DNA from: Salinibacterium sp. PAMC 21357
Lineage (GTDB): Bacteria > Actinomycetota > Actinomycetes > Actinomycetales > Microbacteriaceae
DNA: 64,000 nucleotides
Assembly: GCF_000247645.1 (NCBI RefSeq)
Contig: NZ_AHWA01000004.1
Location: forward strand, 868,001-932,000
Reading direction: 5' to 3'
The translations under genes and the position numbers were made by a program. The notes below the pieces were generated by a model. The model worked only from the letters and a program-made list of their open reading frames with translations, had not been told where the DNA came from and did not search any database. Shown piece after piece: positions 55,722-64,000 of this stretch (positions within the stretch are counted from its first letter, which is position 1; every line of letters starts with the position of its first letter).

Positions 55722-57086
55722 TTACGGGCGCTTGACCAGCTTGCGGTTCATGAACTCGTCGATGCCGTGGGCACCGAGTTCGCGACCGGTGCCGGAGTTC
55801 TTGACTCCGCCGAAGGGCAGCTCGGGAGCATCCGCGCCAACCTCGTTGATGTACACCATGCCCGCGTCGATGCCGTCGGCAATGCGGTCAGCTTGGTCGG
55901 CATCCGTAGTGAAGACGTAAGAGCCGAGCCCGAACGGTGTTGCATTGGCCAACTCGATGGCTTCTTCTTCGCTAGCCACGCGGTGCAGCTGGGCGACCGG
56001 ACCGAAGAACTCCACCGTGTAGGCCGGGTTCTCGGGGCTGATGTTTTCGAGCACGGCGGGCGCAAACTTGGTTCCGTCGCGCTTGCCTGTTCCCACCCGC
56101 AGCGTGGCTCCGGCGGCGACTGCCTCAGCAACCTGTTCTTCCAAGTTCTTGGCGGCATCCACTGAACAGAGCGGGCCGAGCTCGGTGCCCTCTTCCATCG
56201 GGTCACCGACGGTGATGGCGCCCATTGCGCTGCTGAACTTTTCGGCGAATTCTTCGTAGAGCGAGTCGATGATGACGAAGCGCTTGGCGCCGTTGCAAGC
56301 CTGCCCGTTGTTGTCGACGCGGGCCGCGACAGCCGCCTCAACGGTGGCATCCATGTCGTCGGTCGACATCAGGATGAACGGGTCAGACCCGCCCAATTCG
56401 AGCACGCTCTTCTTGAGGTTTGCCCCGGCGGCGGCACCGACGATGGCGCCGGCACGTTCGGAGCCGGTGAGGGAGATTCCTTGGATGCGCGGGTCTTCGA
56501 CGAGCTTCGCGATTTGGTCGTTATCGGCGAGCACATTTTGGTACCCACCGATGGGCAGGCCGGCCTCGTGAATGAGCGCTTCCAGCATGGCGGATGACTC
56601 GGGGCACTGCTGCGCCGGCTTCACCAAAACGGGGTTGCCGAGCACGATGCTGGGGCCAGCAAAACGGGCGATCTGGTAGATCGGAAAGTTCCACGGCATG
56701 ATGCCCAAGATGGGACCGATAGGGCTCTTGCGGATCCACGCGGTACCAGCGCCGGCGGGAATTTGTTCGTCGGCAAGGAACTCTTCAGCGTTGTCGGCGA
56801 AGTAGCGAAAAATGTCGGCCGAGAACTCAACTTCACCGACTGCTTGGGCGAGCGGCTTGCCCATTTCACGAACGATAATTTCGCCGAATTCTGCGGAACG
56901 TTCGGCCAAAAGATCGGCGATGCGGGTGACGATGGCTGCGCGCTCTTTTACCTGATCACGGTTCATTCCGCCCGCATACTCAGAGTGCGCCGCGGCGACA
57001 ATCTGCTCAATAACTTCGTCGCTGGCAGCGGGGTGCGCTGTGCCCTCTTCGCCAGTGTAGGGATTGATCAATTGGAAGGTCTTCAT
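55722..57086 (-). CDS. NAD(P)-dependent succinate-semialdehyde dehydrogenase family
   Basis: A 454-residue aldehyde dehydrogenase. IMPWNFP and VLVKPAQQCPESS bind the cofactor, Glu230 in LELGGSDPF is the general base and Cys264 in NNGQACNGAKRF the nucleophile. The short (about 455-residue) form is typical of YneI/Sad-type enzymes, which oxidise succinate semialdehyde to succinate. It is the second such enzyme in this locus, downstream of pucR on the same strand, with its own Shine-Dalgarno (GAGGAG). Confidence 0.92.
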   Translation of the reverse strand: MKTFQLINPYTGEEGTAHPAASDEVIEQIVAAAHSEYAGGMNRDQVKERAAIVTRIADLLAERSAEFGEIIVREMGKPLAQAVGEVEFSADIFRYFADNAEEFLADEQIPAGAGTAWIRKSPIGPILGIMPWNFPIYQIARFAGPSIVLGNPVLVKPAQQCPESSAMLEALIHEAGLPIGGYQNVLADNDQIAKLVEDPRIQGISLTGSERAGAIVGAAAGANLKKSVLELGGSDPFILMSTDDMDATVEAAVAARVDNNGQACNGAKRFVIIDSLYEEFAEKFSSAMGAITVGDPMEEGTELGPLCSVDAAKNLEEQVAEAVAAGATLRVGTGKRDGTKFAPAVLENISPENPAYTVEFFGPVAQLHRVASEEEAIELANATPFGLGSYVFTTDADQADRIADGIDAGMVYINEVGADAPELPFGGVKNSGTGRELGAHGIDEFMNRKLVKRP

Positions 57087-57206
57087 GAGAGGCTCCTCGC
57101 TGCTCGAAAATGACCGGCGACGCCGCCGAGATTCGTTCGTAGGCTACATGCGAATTCCTGTGATGTGGAAGTCAACATTTTTTGGACCGAAATTCTGGGA
57201 CCTCGG

Positions 57207-58715
57207 CTAGGACTTTTCATTGAGGTCAATTGCCGCCAACATTGCCCACAATTCTGCACGCCCCTGGAAAGTATCGAGGCCCAAATTTGTGAGCTCGGCG
57301 AGCCGCTGCATCCGCGTCTTGAGACCGTGCCGATGGATGCCCAGCTCGCGGGCCGCGGGATCCCACTGGCCGTTGTGTCGCAGCCACACTTGGGCGAACC
57401 GCAGGAGCCCCAAACCTTCAACGGAATCGATGACGCTCGCGAGGCGGGCGTGCGCAATATCGGCCACCGAACTTGAGGCGAGAAGCCCGAAGAAGCTTTC
57501 TCCAACGAGGCTGTCGAACTCGGTGACGCTGCCGGGGGGAGCCGCCTCGAGCGACCGCACGGCCTGGGTGATGCCCACCGTCAATTCGGCCCAGCCAACT
57601 TCGGACGAGAGGCCGACGGTGAGTTCGTTGATCCGAAAAAAGCGACGTTCGGCAGCGAGTTGACTTGCATCGATGAGCACTAGCAAGTGTCGACCATCCG
57701 CGACCGCAAAAAATCGGCTGTCTGCTCGGGCTGCGCGCCGCTCCAGAACATCGCGCACACTCGCGTTGGTTTCGCTCAAGTTCAGGGCGGCTACGGCAAA
57801 ACGATTTTTCGGAAGCTCAATGCCCGCGACGCGCACCGCCCGCCGCACGCTGTCGACCCTGCCGTCTTTGAGCAGTTGAAAAAGTTGCTCCAGAATCGCG
57901 CGATGGCCTACTCGCAGATTTTCGGTTTGCTCGAGCGAAACCTCGGCGAGCGCCGCCAGCACGGTCATCACTGACCGATCAAGGTCGCCGAATTCGCTGC
58001 CGCGCGACCACGCGACGGCGCCACACAGTTGCCCGCTTGGCCCCAGCGTTTGCACGATGCGGTGTTCGTCGGGAACATCGTCAACGACCCGGGCTCGTCG
58101 GGCGCGGGCCAGAAGCGTGTTCACGGAAGCGCGGATGTCTGGCGGGCACTCTGGCACGGAGCTTTCGCTGCGATTGCTCACAACTTCACCATCAGCATCG
58201 AAGATCCACGCTTGGCATTCGAGGTGTTCGGCGGCGCGAGTGGTCGCTGCGCTTAGCCGCCCTTTGCCAACCGCGGCGCGAGCAATGTCGTTCTGGGCAG
58301 CGAGGGCGCGGTCAAACTCGGCTCGCGCTTGTTCGGCTTCGTTGTCGGCGACGAGACGACTAATGGCGATGAACGGGATTCTGTACGGAACTTCGAACAG
58401 GGGAAGGCCGATCACGGCGCAGGCACTGATGAGTTCTTCGGGTACTCCGTGGGCGATGACTTCGGTTCCGAATCCGAGGGCCGCGACCCCGGCGGCGGCG
58501 AGGCGCGCGACGTACGCGACAAAGTCAGGGGCGGGGTTGTCGACGAACTGGCGGCCGGTCGTGAGAAGCAGCTGGCCGTCAGCCAAGAACGGGGTCGGGT
58601 CGTCAAGGTCAGAGTTGTGAACCCAGTTCACCGAGCGGTCGAAAGTCTTTCGCGGGGTGAGCGCTCGCAACGCCAATTGCGGCGTTTCGATGATGTCCCA
58701 AATCGGTGTTGGCAT
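57207..58715 (-). CDS. PucR-family transcriptional regulator
   Basis: 502 residues from the ATG at 58715, set by AGGAGG seven bases upstream. The N-terminal PucR domain (TPIWDIIETPQLALRALTPRK, DRSVNWVHNSDLDDPTPFLADGQLLLTTG) is the sensor. A GGDEF-like CdaR middle region follows. The C-terminal HTH_30 is FAQVWLRHNGQWDPAARELGIHRHGLKTRMQRLAELT. Family members activate catabolic genes for purines, GABA or other amines. Divergent from gabT, so it is the likely GABA-locus regulator. Confidence 0.94.
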   Translation of the reverse strand: MPTPIWDIIETPQLALRALTPRKTFDRSVNWVHNSDLDDPTPFLADGQLLLTTGRQFVDNPAPDFVAYVARLAAAGVAALGFGTEVIAHGVPEELISACAVIGLPLFEVPYRIPFIAISRLVADNEAEQARAEFDRALAAQNDIARAAVGKGRLSAATTRAAEHLECQAWIFDADGEVVSNRSESSVPECPPDIRASVNTLLARARRARVVDDVPDEHRIVQTLGPSGQLCGAVAWSRGSEFGDLDRSVMTVLAALAEVSLEQTENLRVGHRAILEQLFQLLKDGRVDSVRRAVRVAGIELPKNRFAVAALNLSETNASVRDVLERRAARADSRFFAVADGRHLLVLIDASQLAAERRFFRINELTVGLSSEVGWAELTVGITQAVRSLEAAPPGSVTEFDSLVGESFFGLLASSSVADIAHARLASVIDSVEGLGLLRFAQVWLRHNGQWDPAARELGIHRHGLKTRMQRLAELTNLGLDTFQGRAELWAMLAAIDLNEKS

Positions 58716-58733
58716 ACTGAAACCTCCTGATGC

Positions 58734-58762
58734 CATTCTGTCACTTCTTTAGGTTCAGAATG
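58734..58762. promoter_or_regulatory. Inverted repeat in the pucR-gabT promoter region
   Basis: CATTCTG (58734-58740) and CAGAATG (58756-58762) are perfect inverted repeats with a 15-base gap, centred about 33 bases upstream of the pucR start. TGCCATT also occurs twice, 30 bases apart (58731 and 58761). A PucR operator controlling gabT and itself is a reasonable reading; not proven. Confidence 0.45.
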
Positions 58763-58840
58763 CCATTGTGCGTCTATTGCTCTCGGCGGTTGCGCACTAC
58801 GTTGAACCAAACGAATTCTTCACAGATTGGATCGGTGGCC

Positions 58841-60202
58841 ATGACTACTTCCGCACTCGCCCCTACGGCCCCGGTCGGCGGCCCCTCGCTTCCGCAAAAG
58901 CGCGACCTCGTCACCGCAATTCCCGGACCACGCTCGCAGGCACTGCTTGAGCGCAAGAAGCAGTCCGTCGCGGCAGCAATCGGCATCACCCTTCCGGTCT
59001 TCGTCGAAGCAGCCGGGGGAGGCGTCGTTCGCGACGTCGACGGCAACACCCTCATCGACTTTGGCTCAGGCATCGCCGTGACCGGTGTAGGCAACTCGGC
59101 ACCCGCCGTTGTCGAAGCCGTCACCGCACAGGTCGCCCAGTTCACGCACACCTGCTTCATGGTCACCGGCTACGAAAGCTACATCGAGGTCGCCGAGAAG
59201 CTCAACGAGATCACCCCCGGCACGCACGAAAAGCGCACCGCGCTCTTCAACTCCGGCGCCGAAGCCGTGGAGAACGCGATCAAGATCGCCCGCTACTTCA
59301 CCGGCAAGCAGGCCGTTGTGGCCTTCGACCACGCGTACCACGGCCGCACCAACCTCACGATGGGCCTTACCGCCAAGTCGATGCCCTACAAGAGCGGCTT
59401 CGGACCCTTCGCCTCAGAGCTCTACCGCGCCCCCATGTCGTACCCGTTCCGCGATGGTGGAATCAGCGGCGAAGAAGCAGCAGCCCGCGCCATCCTGATG
59501 ATCGAAAAGCAGATCGGCGCCAACAACCTCGCCGCCCTCATCATCGAGCCCATCCAGGGCGAGGGTGGCTTCATTGAGCCCGCTCCCGGATTCCTCCCCG
59601 CCCTCAGCGCCTGGGCAACCGCCAACGGCGTGATCTTCATCGCTGACGAAGTGCAGACCGGCTTCGCCCGCACGGGAGACCTCTTCGCTTCTAACCACGA
59701 GAACCTCGTTCCCGACATCATGGTCACCGCCAAGGGCATCGCCGGCGGTCTCCCGCTTTCGGCCGTCACCGGCCGCGCCGATGTCATGGATGCCGCCCAC
59801 GTCGGCGGACTCGGCGGAACCTACGGCGGAAACCCCATCGCCTGCGCCGCAGCACTCGCCACCATCCGCACCTTCGAAGAGTCAGGCGCGATCGACCGTG
59901 CCCGCGAAATTGGAACCATCTTCCGCGGCCGCCTCAACGGACTCCGCGCCGGAGACCCCCGCATCGGAGACGTACGAGGCCGCGGCGCCATGATCGCCAT
60001 GGAACTCATCGACCCCGCCACGAAAGAGCCCGACGCGGCCCTCACCTCGAAGGTTGCGGCTGCAGCGCACGCCGCCGGCGTTGTCTTGCTGACCTGTGGA
60101 ACCTATGGCAACGTCATCCGCTTCCTCCCGCCGCTCTCGATCTCTGACGAGCTCATCGCTGACGGACTCAACGTCGTTCGCGACGCTCTCGCCAGCGCGT
60201 AA
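58841..60202 (+). CDS. gabT: 4-aminobutyrate-2-oxoglutarate aminotransferase
   Basis: A 453-residue PLP enzyme (class III) that converts GABA and 2-oxoglutarate to succinate semialdehyde and glutamate. NSGAEAVENAIKIARYFTGK binds the PLP phosphate, FIADEVQTGFARTG carries the Asp that pairs with the pyridine nitrogen, and Lys298 in VTAKGIAGGLPLS forms the Schiff base. The ATG at 58841 fits the family start (MTTSALAPTAP); further in-frame ATGs upstream lie in the promoter region. Followed by gabD on the same strand after 128 bases. Confidence 0.94.
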   Translation: MTTSALAPTAPVGGPSLPQKRDLVTAIPGPRSQALLERKKQSVAAAIGITLPVFVEAAGGGVVRDVDGNTLIDFGSGIAVTGVGNSAPAVVEAVTAQVAQFTHTCFMVTGYESYIEVAEKLNEITPGTHEKRTALFNSGAEAVENAIKIARYFTGKQAVVAFDHAYHGRTNLTMGLTAKSMPYKSGFGPFASELYRAPMSYPFRDGGISGEEAAARAILMIEKQIGANNLAALIIEPIQGEGGFIEPAPGFLPALSAWATANGVIFIADEVQTGFARTGDLFASNHENLVPDIMVTAKGIAGGLPLSAVTGRADVMDAAHVGGLGGTYGGNPIACAAALATIRTFEESGAIDRAREIGTIFRGRLNGLRAGDPRIGDVRGRGAMIAMELIDPATKEPDAALTSKVAAAAHAAGVVLLTCGTYGNVIRFLPPLSISDELIADGLNVVRDALASA

Positions 60203-60330
60203 CTCACCGCTCACCGCTCACTCAAGCTCAGCCTCCACTCAGCCCAACTCCACGCAGCACCAAGCCGAAGTTCAGCTACCGCTGTTTGACTAGCGTCGCC
60301 GTTTTCATCAACCTGAAAGGTGCACCCCGC

Positions 60331-61797
60331 ATGACTAACTCCACCGAAACCCAGCTTCTCGAAGCCGTTCCGAACCAGCTTTTCATCGGCGGTGAGTGGG
60401 TCGCGGCTTCCGGCGACAAGACGCTCGACGTGACTGACCCCGCCACTGGCAAGGTCATTCGCAGCATTTCGGATGCTTCGGCTGAAGACGGAATGCGGGC
60501 GCTCGACGCAGCGGTTGCTGCCCAGGATTCGTGGGCAGCAACACCAGCTCGGGTGCGTGGCGAGATTCTGCGCCGCACTTTCGATCTTGTTCAGAAGCAC
60601 AGCGACGACATCGCTCTGCTGATGACTATGGAGATGGGCAAGCCGCTCGCCGAAGCAAAGGGCGAAGTTGGTTACGGTGGCGAGTTCTTGCGCTGGTTCA
60701 GTGAAGAAGCTGTGCGCATTTCGGGCAGCTTCGGCAACACGCCAGAGGGCACCGGCCGCATGATCGTTTCGCAGCGTCCGGTGGGACCCAGCTTCTTGAT
60801 CACGCCGTGGAACTTTCCTCTCGCAATGGCGACCCGCAAGATTGCGCCAGCACTTGCTGCCGGCTGCACGGTTGTCGTGAAGCCCGCTGCTCTCACCCCG
60901 CTCACCACACTGTTCTTGACGAAGCTGTTCGTAGAAGCCGGCCTCCCCGCTGGTGTGCTCAACGTCGTCACTACTTCGAGTTCGTCCGCCGTGTCTGAAC
61001 CGATCATCGCTGACCCGCGTCTTCGCAAGTTGTCGTTCACCGGTTCAACTCCTGTCGGCCGGACCCTCATCAAGCAGGCCTCGGAGAATGTCTTGCGCAC
61101 GTCGATGGAACTTGGCGGCAACGCCCCGTTCGTTGTCTTCGACGACGCTGACCTCGACAAGGCCGTAGATGGTGCGATGGCGGCGAAGTTCCGCAACATC
61201 GGCCAGGCCTGCACCGCTGCCAACCGTTTCATCGTGCACAGCTCGGTTGCCGCCGAATTTGCCGAGAAAATCGCGGCTCGCGTCGCTGACCTCAAGATCG
61301 GTCGTGGCACAGAAGATGGCATCAACATCGGCCCGCTCATCAATGACAAGGCTGTCGACAAGGCAGACGAGCTAGTTCAGGATGCCGTCAAGCGCGGCGC
61401 GACTCTCGTGGCCGGCGGCAAGCGCGTTGATGGCGATGGAAGCTTCTATGAGCCCACCGTCGTCACCGGTGTTCTCGCTGGCAGCGACATCCTGCGGGAA
61501 GAAATCTTCGGACCGGTCGTCTCCATCGTCGAGTTCACCGACGAAGCCGACGCCGTGAAGATCGCTAACGACACCGAATATGGCCTGATCTCCTATGTCT
61601 TCACCGAGAGCCTTGCTCGCGGAAACCGGATGATCGACGCCCTCGACACCGGCATGATGGGCCTTAACGTTGGCGTCATCTCCAACGCAGCCGCCCCCTT
61701 CGGTGGCGTCAAGCAGTCGGGTATCGGTCGCGAAGGCGGCTCGGAAGGCATCCACGAGTACCTCTCCACTAAGTACACGATGGTGCCGAATAGCTAA
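60331..61797 (+). CDS. gabD: Succinate-semialdehyde dehydrogenase
   Basis: A 488-residue aldehyde dehydrogenase that completes GABA breakdown by oxidising succinate semialdehyde to succinate. ITPWNFPLAM and VVVKPAALTPLT are cofactor motifs, Glu260 in MELGGNAPFVVF the base and Cys294 in GQACTAANRF the nucleophile. The length is that of the NADP-dependent GabD group. The ATG at 60331 follows AAAGG; an in-frame ATG at 60286 is less conserved. Partner of gabT; ends at a hairpin. Confidence 0.95.
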   Translation: MTNSTETQLLEAVPNQLFIGGEWVAASGDKTLDVTDPATGKVIRSISDASAEDGMRALDAAVAAQDSWAATPARVRGEILRRTFDLVQKHSDDIALLMTMEMGKPLAEAKGEVGYGGEFLRWFSEEAVRISGSFGNTPEGTGRMIVSQRPVGPSFLITPWNFPLAMATRKIAPALAAGCTVVVKPAALTPLTTLFLTKLFVEAGLPAGVLNVVTTSSSSAVSEPIIADPRLRKLSFTGSTPVGRTLIKQASENVLRTSMELGGNAPFVVFDDADLDKAVDGAMAAKFRNIGQACTAANRFIVHSSVAAEFAEKIAARVADLKIGRGTEDGINIGPLINDKAVDKADELVQDAVKRGATLVAGGKRVDGDGSFYEPTVVTGVLAGSDILREEIFGPVVSIVEFTDEADAVKIANDTEYGLISYVFTESLARGNRMIDALDTGMMGLNVGVISNAAAPFGGVKQSGIGREGGSEGIHEYLSTKYTMVPNS

Positions 61798-61812
61798 TGT
61801 GCGATTGCATCC

Positions 61813-61851
61813 CGTCAACACAGATAGAGGAATGCCCTCTGTGCGTTGACG
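61813..61851 (+). terminator. Hairpin after gabD
   Basis: CGTCAAC (61813-61819) pairs with GTTGACG (61845-61851), with further pairing inside (AGAGG/CCTCT) and an AATG loop. It starts 15 bases after the gabD stop. Confidence 0.6.
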
Positions 61852-62017
61852 AGCCCCACATCACGCGCGGCTACAACTAGATTCCCGTGAGCGAGTGGCC
61901 CCACTAGTGCCGGGGCTGCTCGCTTTCTGGGTTAAGGGTGGCCGCAGGGCGCTCGGCTACGCTTGAGGATCCGCCGCACACGTTGTTTGCGGTGCCGCGC
62001 CACCGAAAGAGCCCCCC

Positions 62018-63154
62018 ATGTCTGAGCACTTGTTCGCCACTCTGCGACGTTGGCCCGACGTGGAAGCCCCTAACCTTTTCGCGGTGGATGCCAGCGATCG
62101 GCTCATTCTTGATGAGGCCGCTCCGCAGTTGGCCGATATCCAGCCCGGCGAGCTCGTCGTGATGGGCGACAACTATGGGGCGCTCACACTCGGGGCGGTT
62201 TCGTTGCACGACTGCCGCGGCATCCGCGTGTTTCAGGATTCCTTGGTCTCGGAGCTGGCGCTGGCTGAGAACGCGGGCGATCTTGCCCCGCACTACACGT
62301 CACACACCTTGGGCGCGGAATTGCTGTCGGGCGCCCGTCTGGTGCTGATGCAACTGCCGCGCAGCCTGGCCGAGTTGGATGAGTGGGCTCAGGCCATTGC
62401 CCGCTTCGCGTCGCCTGACGTGGTCGTGATTTCGGGCGGCCGCATCAAGCACATGACCTTGGCTATGAATGAGGTGCTGGCGCGTTCCTTCGACGATGTG
62501 AACGCCGGTCGTGCTCGCCAGAAGTCGCGCACGCTCACGTCGTTGGGCCCGCGACGTGACGGTACCGAGGCTCGCTATCCGACGACGTCGGTGCTGCGCG
62601 AACCCGAGCTTCCCGTCGATGAGCTGACGGTCAGCGCCCACGGCGGCGCTTTCGCCGGGGCCACCCTCGACATCGGTACCCGTTTTCTCATGACGTTCCT
62701 ACCCGAGATGAAGCCGGATGCTGCTACCGCCGTCGACCTCGGCAGCGGCACCGGAGTGCTCGCCGTTTCACTCGCCCTGGCCCGCCCCGACCTGCACGTG
62801 GTTGCCGTTGACCAGTCCATTGCTGCCGTGGCATCGACCCGCGAAACGGCCGACGCGAACGGAGTCGGGGCCCGCGTTGAGGCCGCGCGCGAAGACGCTC
62901 TCGCCGAACGGCCGACGGCCAGTGCTGATCTGATTGTGTGCAATCCGCCGTTTCACACCGGCGCCACCGTGCATGCGGGCGTTGCATTGCGGATGCTGGC
63001 TGACGCCCGCCGCGTGCTCAAACCCGGCGGCGAACTGTGGGTCGTCTTCAACACCCACCTCGGATACCGCGACTACCTGAACCGCACCGTCGGCCCCACC
63101 CGCCAGGCGGGATGCAACAGCAAGTTCACGGTGACGGTGTCGGTGCGCGAATAG
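62018..63154 (+). CDS. RlmG/RsmC-like rRNA guanine methyltransferase
   Basis: 378 residues with the two-domain layout of m2G rRNA methyltransferases. The N-terminal half (1-185) is a degenerate methyltransferase-like RNA-binding domain. The C-terminal half has AVDLGSGTGVLAVSLALARP (SAM loop), VVAVDQS and the catalytic CNPPFHTG (NPPF-type, for exocyclic amines). The C-terminus KFTVTVSVRE is also typical. Likely modifies a guanine N2 in 16S or 23S rRNA; which one cannot be decided here. Confidence 0.9.
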   Translation: MSEHLFATLRRWPDVEAPNLFAVDASDRLILDEAAPQLADIQPGELVVMGDNYGALTLGAVSLHDCRGIRVFQDSLVSELALAENAGDLAPHYTSHTLGAELLSGARLVLMQLPRSLAELDEWAQAIARFASPDVVVISGGRIKHMTLAMNEVLARSFDDVNAGRARQKSRTLTSLGPRRDGTEARYPTTSVLREPELPVDELTVSAHGGAFAGATLDIGTRFLMTFLPEMKPDAATAVDLGSGTGVLAVSLALARPDLHVVAVDQSIAAVASTRETADANGVGARVEAAREDALAERPTASADLIVCNPPFHTGATVHAGVALRMLADARRVLKPGGELWVVFNTHLGYRDYLNRTVGPTRQAGCNSKFTVTVSVRE

Positions 63155-63167
63155 CTTTTTAGGTGGG

Positions 63168-63521
63168 CTAGCTAACGCCCCACTCTGAACGCACGGCGCT
63201 GAGTGCATCGTCGAGGGTGAGCGACTGGCTGCGAGCCGCCTTCACGAATCGAGTGGCGGCACGCTGCACCCCGCTGCTGACTGTTTGGTCGTCACGAACG
63301 CGGGTGCCTGTAGCGCGATTCGTCTCGATGAGCCCAGCGGATTCGAGCTCTGTGTAGGCACGAGCCACGGTTCCGGTGGCGACGCGCAGGTCTCCGGCTA
63401 GTTGACGAATCGAGGGGAGCCGCTGACCAGCGCCCAGTTCGCCCACTCTAATCTGGTCGGTAAGTTGAGATCGGATCTGTTCGAACGGGGGCACCGGGCT
63501 TTCGGCGTCAACGGTGATCAT
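63168..63521 (-). CDS. GntR-family regulator, YtrA subfamily
   Basis: 117 residues. The winged helix (PPFEQIRSQLTDQIRVGELGAGQRLPSIRQLAGDLRVATGTVARAYTELESAGLIETNRATGTRV, split over residues 11-75) is followed by only about 40 helical residues, the short dimerisation tail that defines YtrA proteins. These usually repress membrane or ABC genes in the same operon, which fits the ATGA overlap with the membrane protein upstream. Confidence 0.94.
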   Translation of the reverse strand: MITVDAESPVPPFEQIRSQLTDQIRVGELGAGQRLPSIRQLAGDLRVATGTVARAYTELESAGLIETNRATGTRVRDDQTVSSGVQRAATRFVKAARSQSLTLDDALSAVRSEWGVS

Positions 63522-64000
63522 GCTCGCTCCGCCGCTGGGGCGGCACCCTCAGAGGATTGCACCGTCAGACGCAACGTCAACGCGGTAGAAGCTGCCGCGG
63601 CAAGAAAAACTAGCCCCGAGATCGCCAGTACAGCACCGAGCACCTGCAAGCTGACACCGATCGCGAGCTCTGGCTGACGGAAGGTAGCACTGAATGTGTC
63701 GCCCGCCGCTGTGTAGGTTGTCGCCACGTTGCGCGTCGCCTGACCGGCGATGAAGGCGGTGCCGCCGAAATAGAGAAGCAAGGCGCTCGTGCTGAGCTTG
63801 GTTATCACCAGAGTTGACCCCGCTCGCCACTGCCGATCAAGCTCGGCAAAGCCTTCGATCGGGAGGGATTGAGTAGCCGAGACACGGCTCAGCGCCAGCA
63901 GGGTAGACACCGCGAGCACGACGGTTACTGCAATCAAGGGAACACCATAGAACCAGCCCGGGTATGGGCTTGCGGTGGAACTCGTCGTTGCCTCGGCGAC
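63518..64000 (-). CDS. Membrane protein, 5' end outside the window
   Basis: At least 160 residues in an open frame that runs off the right edge (EATTSSTASPYPGWFYGVPL is still coding). Three helices are visible: GVPLIAVTVVLAVSTLLAL, LVITKLSTSALLLYFGGTAFIAG and LAIGVSLQVLGAVLAISGLVFLAAAASTALTL. It resembles the membrane partners of YtrA regulators, but no family is assigned. The stop overlaps the gntR start as ATGA. Confidence 0.75.
   Translation of the reverse strand, partial: VAEATTSSTASPYPGWFYGVPLIAVTVVLAVSTLLALSRVSATQSLPIEGFAELDRQWRAGSTLVITKLSTSALLLYFGGTAFIAGQATRNVATTYTAAGDTFSATFRQPELAIGVSLQVLGAVLAISGLVFLAAAASTALTLRLTVQSSEGAAPAAERA

Overview
The window is GC-rich, densely coded and reads as chromosome of an actinobacterium. 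Features typical of the family Microbacteriaceae are frequent GTG/TTG starts, ATGA/GTGA gene overlaps, an HspR-type HAIR operator in front of clpB, a septum-formation-domain protein next to pyrE, and PucR, WYL, YtrA-type GntR and LacI regulators. A cold- or salt-adapted genus (for example Salinibacterium-like) is my guess, not something shown. I see no tRNA, rRNA, CRISPR array, insertion sequence or phage gene. No gene-free stretch exceeds 300 bases; the longest (about 230 bases, 41154-41384) holds two hairpins described below.

Layout. 1-6126: EamA transporter (partial) and GNAT acetyltransferase, small membrane protein, purA, an M4 protealysin-type protease with an emfourin-type inhibitor, an alpha/beta hydrolase and a divergent WYL regulator. 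6157-8275: a SipW-type signal peptidase between two exported substrates. 8413-10790: DadA-like amino acid dehydrogenase and a D-2-hydroxyacid dehydrogenase. 10904-21653: a carbohydrate locus, with a seven-gene minus-strand operon (binding lipoprotein, two CUT1 permeases, TIM-barrel isomerase, HIBADH-like oxidoreductase, DhaK-DhaL kinase, RpiB) facing a LacI regulator and a GH3 glycosidase. This looks like uptake of a glycoside, hydrolysis, and phosphorylation/isomerisation of a short ketose.

21735-41153: a TrmH methyltransferase, then an 18.2-kb gene for a roughly 6,075-residue wall-anchored surface protein built from about 47 copies of a 118-residue DUF11/DUF7507-like repeat, translationally coupled to a small lipoprotein. 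41385-48865: an orphan DNA methyltransferase, HAD phosphatase, septum-formation protein, pyrE, a 51-residue membrane protein, exodeoxyribonuclease III, and a ClpB that lacks its N-domain. 48398-55647: a membrane protein, winged-helix regulator, Hsp90-like GHKL ATPase and two paralogous TPR proteins, which form the best candidate for an uncharacterised system. 55722-61797: a GABA locus (PucR regulator, gabT, gabD and a second semialdehyde dehydrogenase). 62018-64000: an RlmG/RsmC-like methyltransferase, a GntR regulator and a membrane protein cut by the window edge.

Three otherwise well-conserved genes (rpiB, the giant surface protein and the Hsp90-like ATPase) each carry exactly one single-base deletion. 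The same kind of lesion three times in 64 kb, with everything around it in frame, suggests residual sequencing or assembly errors more than gene decay, and should be settled before any of the three is called a pseudogene.
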